Of a stretch of 64,000 nucleotides of DNA, positions 61,742 to 64,000 are shown piece after piece. Each line of letters starts with the position of its first letter. Position 1 is the stretch's first letter. The stretch lies in the NCBI RefSeq assembly GCF_019801465.1, contig NZ_JAHVJA010000003.1:248001-312000 (forward strand), given 5' to 3'. The notes under the pieces were generated by a model that made no database searches, was not told the origin of the DNA, and was given only the letters and a program-made list of their open reading frames with translations. Origin of the DNA: Leisingera daeponensis. Its GTDB lineage: Bacteria > Pseudomonadota > Alphaproteobacteria > Rhodobacterales > Rhodobacteraceae. Position numbers and translations under genes: made by a program.

Positions 61742-63654
61742 CAGTCCAGGCCACCCTCGAAGAAAAACTCATCCGGCCGGTAGACTCCAAAATGTGCGCC
61801 GGGATCCCAGGCCCAGATCGCCTGCTCAGGCACGTTGCGCAGCCGGTTGCTGACGACCACAGGCTGCGGGGCAGCAGCAACCACGCCAATAGCGTAAACC
61901 TGTTCGGCATGGATCTGCAGCATGGCGCGCCAAGCTGCCATGCGCTCGGATTTTGTCGTGGCCATGTCCCAATCCTGCAGCAGGGACAGCAGCTGCTGGG
62001 CCGGTTCCATATCCGGCGGCTCGCCTGCGCTGCCGCCGGTTTGGTAGAACTGTCCCCATTTCGGCCAGGACAGGAACACCTGATCAGTAGGTGCCAGATA
62101 GACCGGTGACGTGTAGGACTGAGGCAGGCCATTGTCCCAGCCGAACCAAGCGGAAGCCATGGCACTGCCGGAAAAGACGCGGTTCCTCAGGATGTCGCGG
62201 TCCAGCGGCCGCATGATCAGCTTAACCCCGACGTCGCGCCAGTCGTCGTAAATGATCTGCAAGGCGTTTTCTACTTCCTGCCGCTCGCCTGCGGTTTCCA
62301 CCACCAGTTCCATCAGGCGGCCGTCCGGCAGATAACGGATGCCGTAGCCGTCCTTTTCGGTCAGCCCCGCCTCGTCAAGCAGGCGGTTGGCCTGCTCCGG
62401 ATCGAACTGCGCCCAGGCTTCACGCAGGGCGGGATCGAACAGTTCGCTCTGCTCAAGAACTGTCATGGCACCCGGCTTGGCAAGGTTGAAATAGAGTGCC
62501 CGGTTGATGGCGCGGCGGTTGATTGCGAGCGATAGTGCACGCCTGACCCGCACATCGCGCAGGATTTCCCGCCAGACCGGATCGCGGGCATTGAGGTTCG
62601 GATAGATAGCGATCTGCGACGCGGCGCCGTTGCCCCATAGGTAGGTCTTGTACCCTGAATTGTCCTTTTCACCCTTGCGGAGAATTGGAATGTCACGGAA
62701 ATCCAGCCCGCGGGCCTGCAGATCCGCTTCGCCTGCGTTCGATTTGGCGGCAACCAGCCCGGAGGTCACGATTTCCATCTCCACAGTGTCGATATACGGG
62801 AGCTGAACGCCGCGGCTGTCAATCCGGTGATAATAGGGGTTGCGCACAAATTGGTGCCGGATCTTCTTGCCCGGCGAGGCGTTGATCCACGGTTGCAACG
62901 TCGGAAGTTCGTGGTTATCGAACTTGTACATGTTGTCGTACTTGTTGTGCAGCGCGGCCCAGCTTTTGACGCGGGCGTAGTCAACCTCCTCGGCCAGTGT
63001 TTCCTGGTCGGCATAGTCCGCATGAAACTGCTTCAGGTACTTGGCTGGCCGGTAGATAAAGGGCGGCCGGGCCTGAGCCAGCATGTGCAGGAAACTGGGG
63101 TTTGGATCGTCCCATTCGTAAACCACGGTAGTCTCATCCGGGAAGCTGACCCTCGGCAGCTTCCCCATCACACGCAGGAAATCCGGCGGGCCGGCCGGGC
63201 TCAGCAGTTCGTTATTGGCAACATCCTCCCACCAATAGCGGAAATCGTTAGAGGTAAACGGGTCGCCGCTGGACCAGCGGTGGCCGGGGCGCAGTTTAAG
63301 CGTGTAGCGGCGGTTCCCTTCGTTTTCATATCCCAGCAGTATGTCGGGGTTCAGCTGGTATGTCTCGTCATAGCCCGCCAGCCGCGCATAACCGTAGACC
63401 ACCATCTGCCGGATATCTTTGGAGCGCGTGACCATGGTGTTCAGCGTTCCGCCCTGCACGCCGAATTCGCGCCCCTTTGCTTTCAGATTAACGATGAGCG
63501 GTGTGTCCGGGAGGCGTTCGGCAGCAGGCGGCATATGGCCCGCATTGACTTCGGCGCTCCAGAAACTGCTTTCCTGAATTGGCGGGGCAGCCAGGGAAGC
63601 AAGCGGTGCAAGGCAAAGCGCGGCGGCCAGTATGGGTTTCAGAGCCTCAAGCAT
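61741..63654 (-). CDS. Periplasmic substrate-binding protein, family 5 (peptide/oligopeptide type)
   Basis: A 637-residue secreted binding protein with a signal peptide (ALCLAPLASLAAPP, cut near residue 22) and the SBP_bac_5 fold. GGTLNTMVTRSKD near 68, DETYQLNPDILLGYEN near 97 and RVRRALSLAINRRAINRALY near 385 are recognisable. It is longer than classical OppA (about 540). It overlaps the upstream ATPase gene by 8 bases. Ligand unknown; peptides, opines or sugars are bound by various members. Confidence 0.9.
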   Translation of the reverse strand: MLEALKPILAAALCLAPLASLAAPPIQESSFWSAEVNAGHMPPAAERLPDTPLIVNLKAKGREFGVQGGTLNTMVTRSKDIRQMVVYGYARLAGYDETYQLNPDILLGYENEGNRRYTLKLRPGHRWSSGDPFTSNDFRYWWEDVANNELLSPAGPPDFLRVMGKLPRVSFPDETTVVYEWDDPNPSFLHMLAQARPPFIYRPAKYLKQFHADYADQETLAEEVDYARVKSWAALHNKYDNMYKFDNHELPTLQPWINASPGKKIRHQFVRNPYYHRIDSRGVQLPYIDTVEMEIVTSGLVAAKSNAGEADLQARGLDFRDIPILRKGEKDNSGYKTYLWGNGAASQIAIYPNLNARDPVWREILRDVRVRRALSLAINRRAINRALYFNLAKPGAMTVLEQSELFDPALREAWAQFDPEQANRLLDEAGLTEKDGYGIRYLPDGRLMELVVETAGERQEVENALQIIYDDWRDVGVKLIMRPLDRDILRNRVFSGSAMASAWFGWDNGLPQSYTSPVYLAPTDQVFLSWPKWGQFYQTGGSAGEPPDMEPAQQLLSLLQDWDMATTKSERMAAWRAMLQIHAEQVYAIGVVAAAPQPVVVSNRLRNVPEQAIWAWDPGAHFGVYRPDEFFFEGGLD

Positions 63655-64000
63655 GGCAGCGGACCTTGTGGCCGGGTTCCAGGTGTTTCAGGTTCACCAG
63701 GGGCGGTGCGTTGATACCGTTGAACCGGAACGCCTCCGGCCAGTGCTCCGGCGCGCCCGCGCCCTGTGCTACAAGTTTGAGATCAATCGGCCGGTCAATG
63801 TCAGGCTCCGGCTGGGCGGCGATCAAAGCCTTGGTGTAGGGATGCTGGGGATTGTAAAACAAGGTTTCCGGTGGTGCCTGCTCCACAATCAGACCGCGCC
63901 GCATCACAGCAACCTCATCCGCGATCCGTGCCACAACCGCAAGGTCATGACTGATGAACAGGTAAGACAGGTTGTGACGGTCGCGAATATCTTCCAGCAG
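63647..64000 (-). CDS. ABC transporter ATPase, C-terminal part only (window edge)
   Basis: The last 117 residues of an ABC ATPase are visible; the frame is open to the right edge. The switch histidine FISHDLAVVARIADEV and VMRRGLIVEQAPPETLFYNPQHPYTKAL-type sequence are characteristic of Dpp/Opp/Yej ATPases, including the oligopeptide-type C-terminal extension. Whether it is one double-domain protein as in YejF or a DppF-type single domain cannot be seen. It is the most upstream gene of the transporter operon visible here. Confidence 0.9.
   Translation of the reverse strand: MLEDIRDRHNLSYLFISHDLAVVARIADEVAVMRRGLIVEQAPPETLFYNPQHPYTKALIAAQPEPDIDRPIDLKLVAQGAGAPEHWPEAFRFNGINAPPLVNLKHLEPGHKVRCHA

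Noticed and set aside
1-64000. tRNA or rRNA genes, CRISPR arrays, transposases, attachment sites, prophage
   Set aside because: None was recognised on reading both strands. A tRNAscan, Infernal or repeat search was not possible, so a small RNA gene could have been missed.

Overview
The window looks like a chromosomal segment of a marine alphaproteobacterium of the Rhodobacterales (roseobacter clade, perhaps near Leisingera or Phaeobacter; this is inferred from gene content and high GC, not from a search). It is dense and mostly one gene per stretch, with many 4-base stop/start overlaps. I see no rRNA, tRNA, CRISPR array, insertion sequence or phage gene.

Layout. 1-12.1 kb holds housekeeping and repair genes: an adenosine kinase cut by the left edge, nth, an Ada-type regulator/methyltransferase, a YafY-type regulator with a small divergent gene, an OmpA-type lipoprotein, an FMN reductase, a divergent pair that looks like the two halves of MnmC, a DMT exporter, a lytic transglycosylase, dapA, and an ECF41-type sigma factor behind a carboxymuconolactone decarboxylase-like gene. 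12.1-24.9 kb is a taurine dissimilation island on the minus strand. Tpa makes sulfoacetaldehyde, Xsc releases acetyl phosphate and sulfite, Pta gives acetyl-CoA, SoeABC oxidises sulfite to sulfate, and TauE and a YeiH-type protein are likely exporters. TauR and three pairs of TauR-box-like repeats control it. 25.0-27.1 kb has a BKACE-family enzyme with a class III aminotransferase.

27.2-31.2 kb is a zwf-edd-eda Entner-Doudoroff operon. It is followed by a CaiB-type CoA transferase, a CocE/NonD hydrolase, the nadABC operon for quinolinate and NAD synthesis, and a tungstate transporter tupBCA. 40.9-48.5 kb is the carbon-phosphorus lyase system phnF/phnGHIJKLN, a convergent DUF1045 gene and phnM, without phnP or phnCDE inside the window. 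48.6-55.1 kb is a tightly coupled seven-gene minus-strand operon: four glycosyltransferases, a histidine phosphatase, a NodB-like deacetylase and a methyltransferase. I cannot assign its product. A large MscS channel is divergent to it. The right end (58.2-64 kb) is a peptide-type ABC transporter operon ending in a CoA-transferase-III protein whose two family regions appear in swapped order.

Best candidates for undescribed biology: the seven-gene glycosylation operon; the permuted CoA transferase coupled to the transporter; and the BKACE/aminotransferase pair beside the taurine genes. The clearest regulatory signals are an exact ECF41-type promoter match and the paired TauR boxes with a 22-23 base period.
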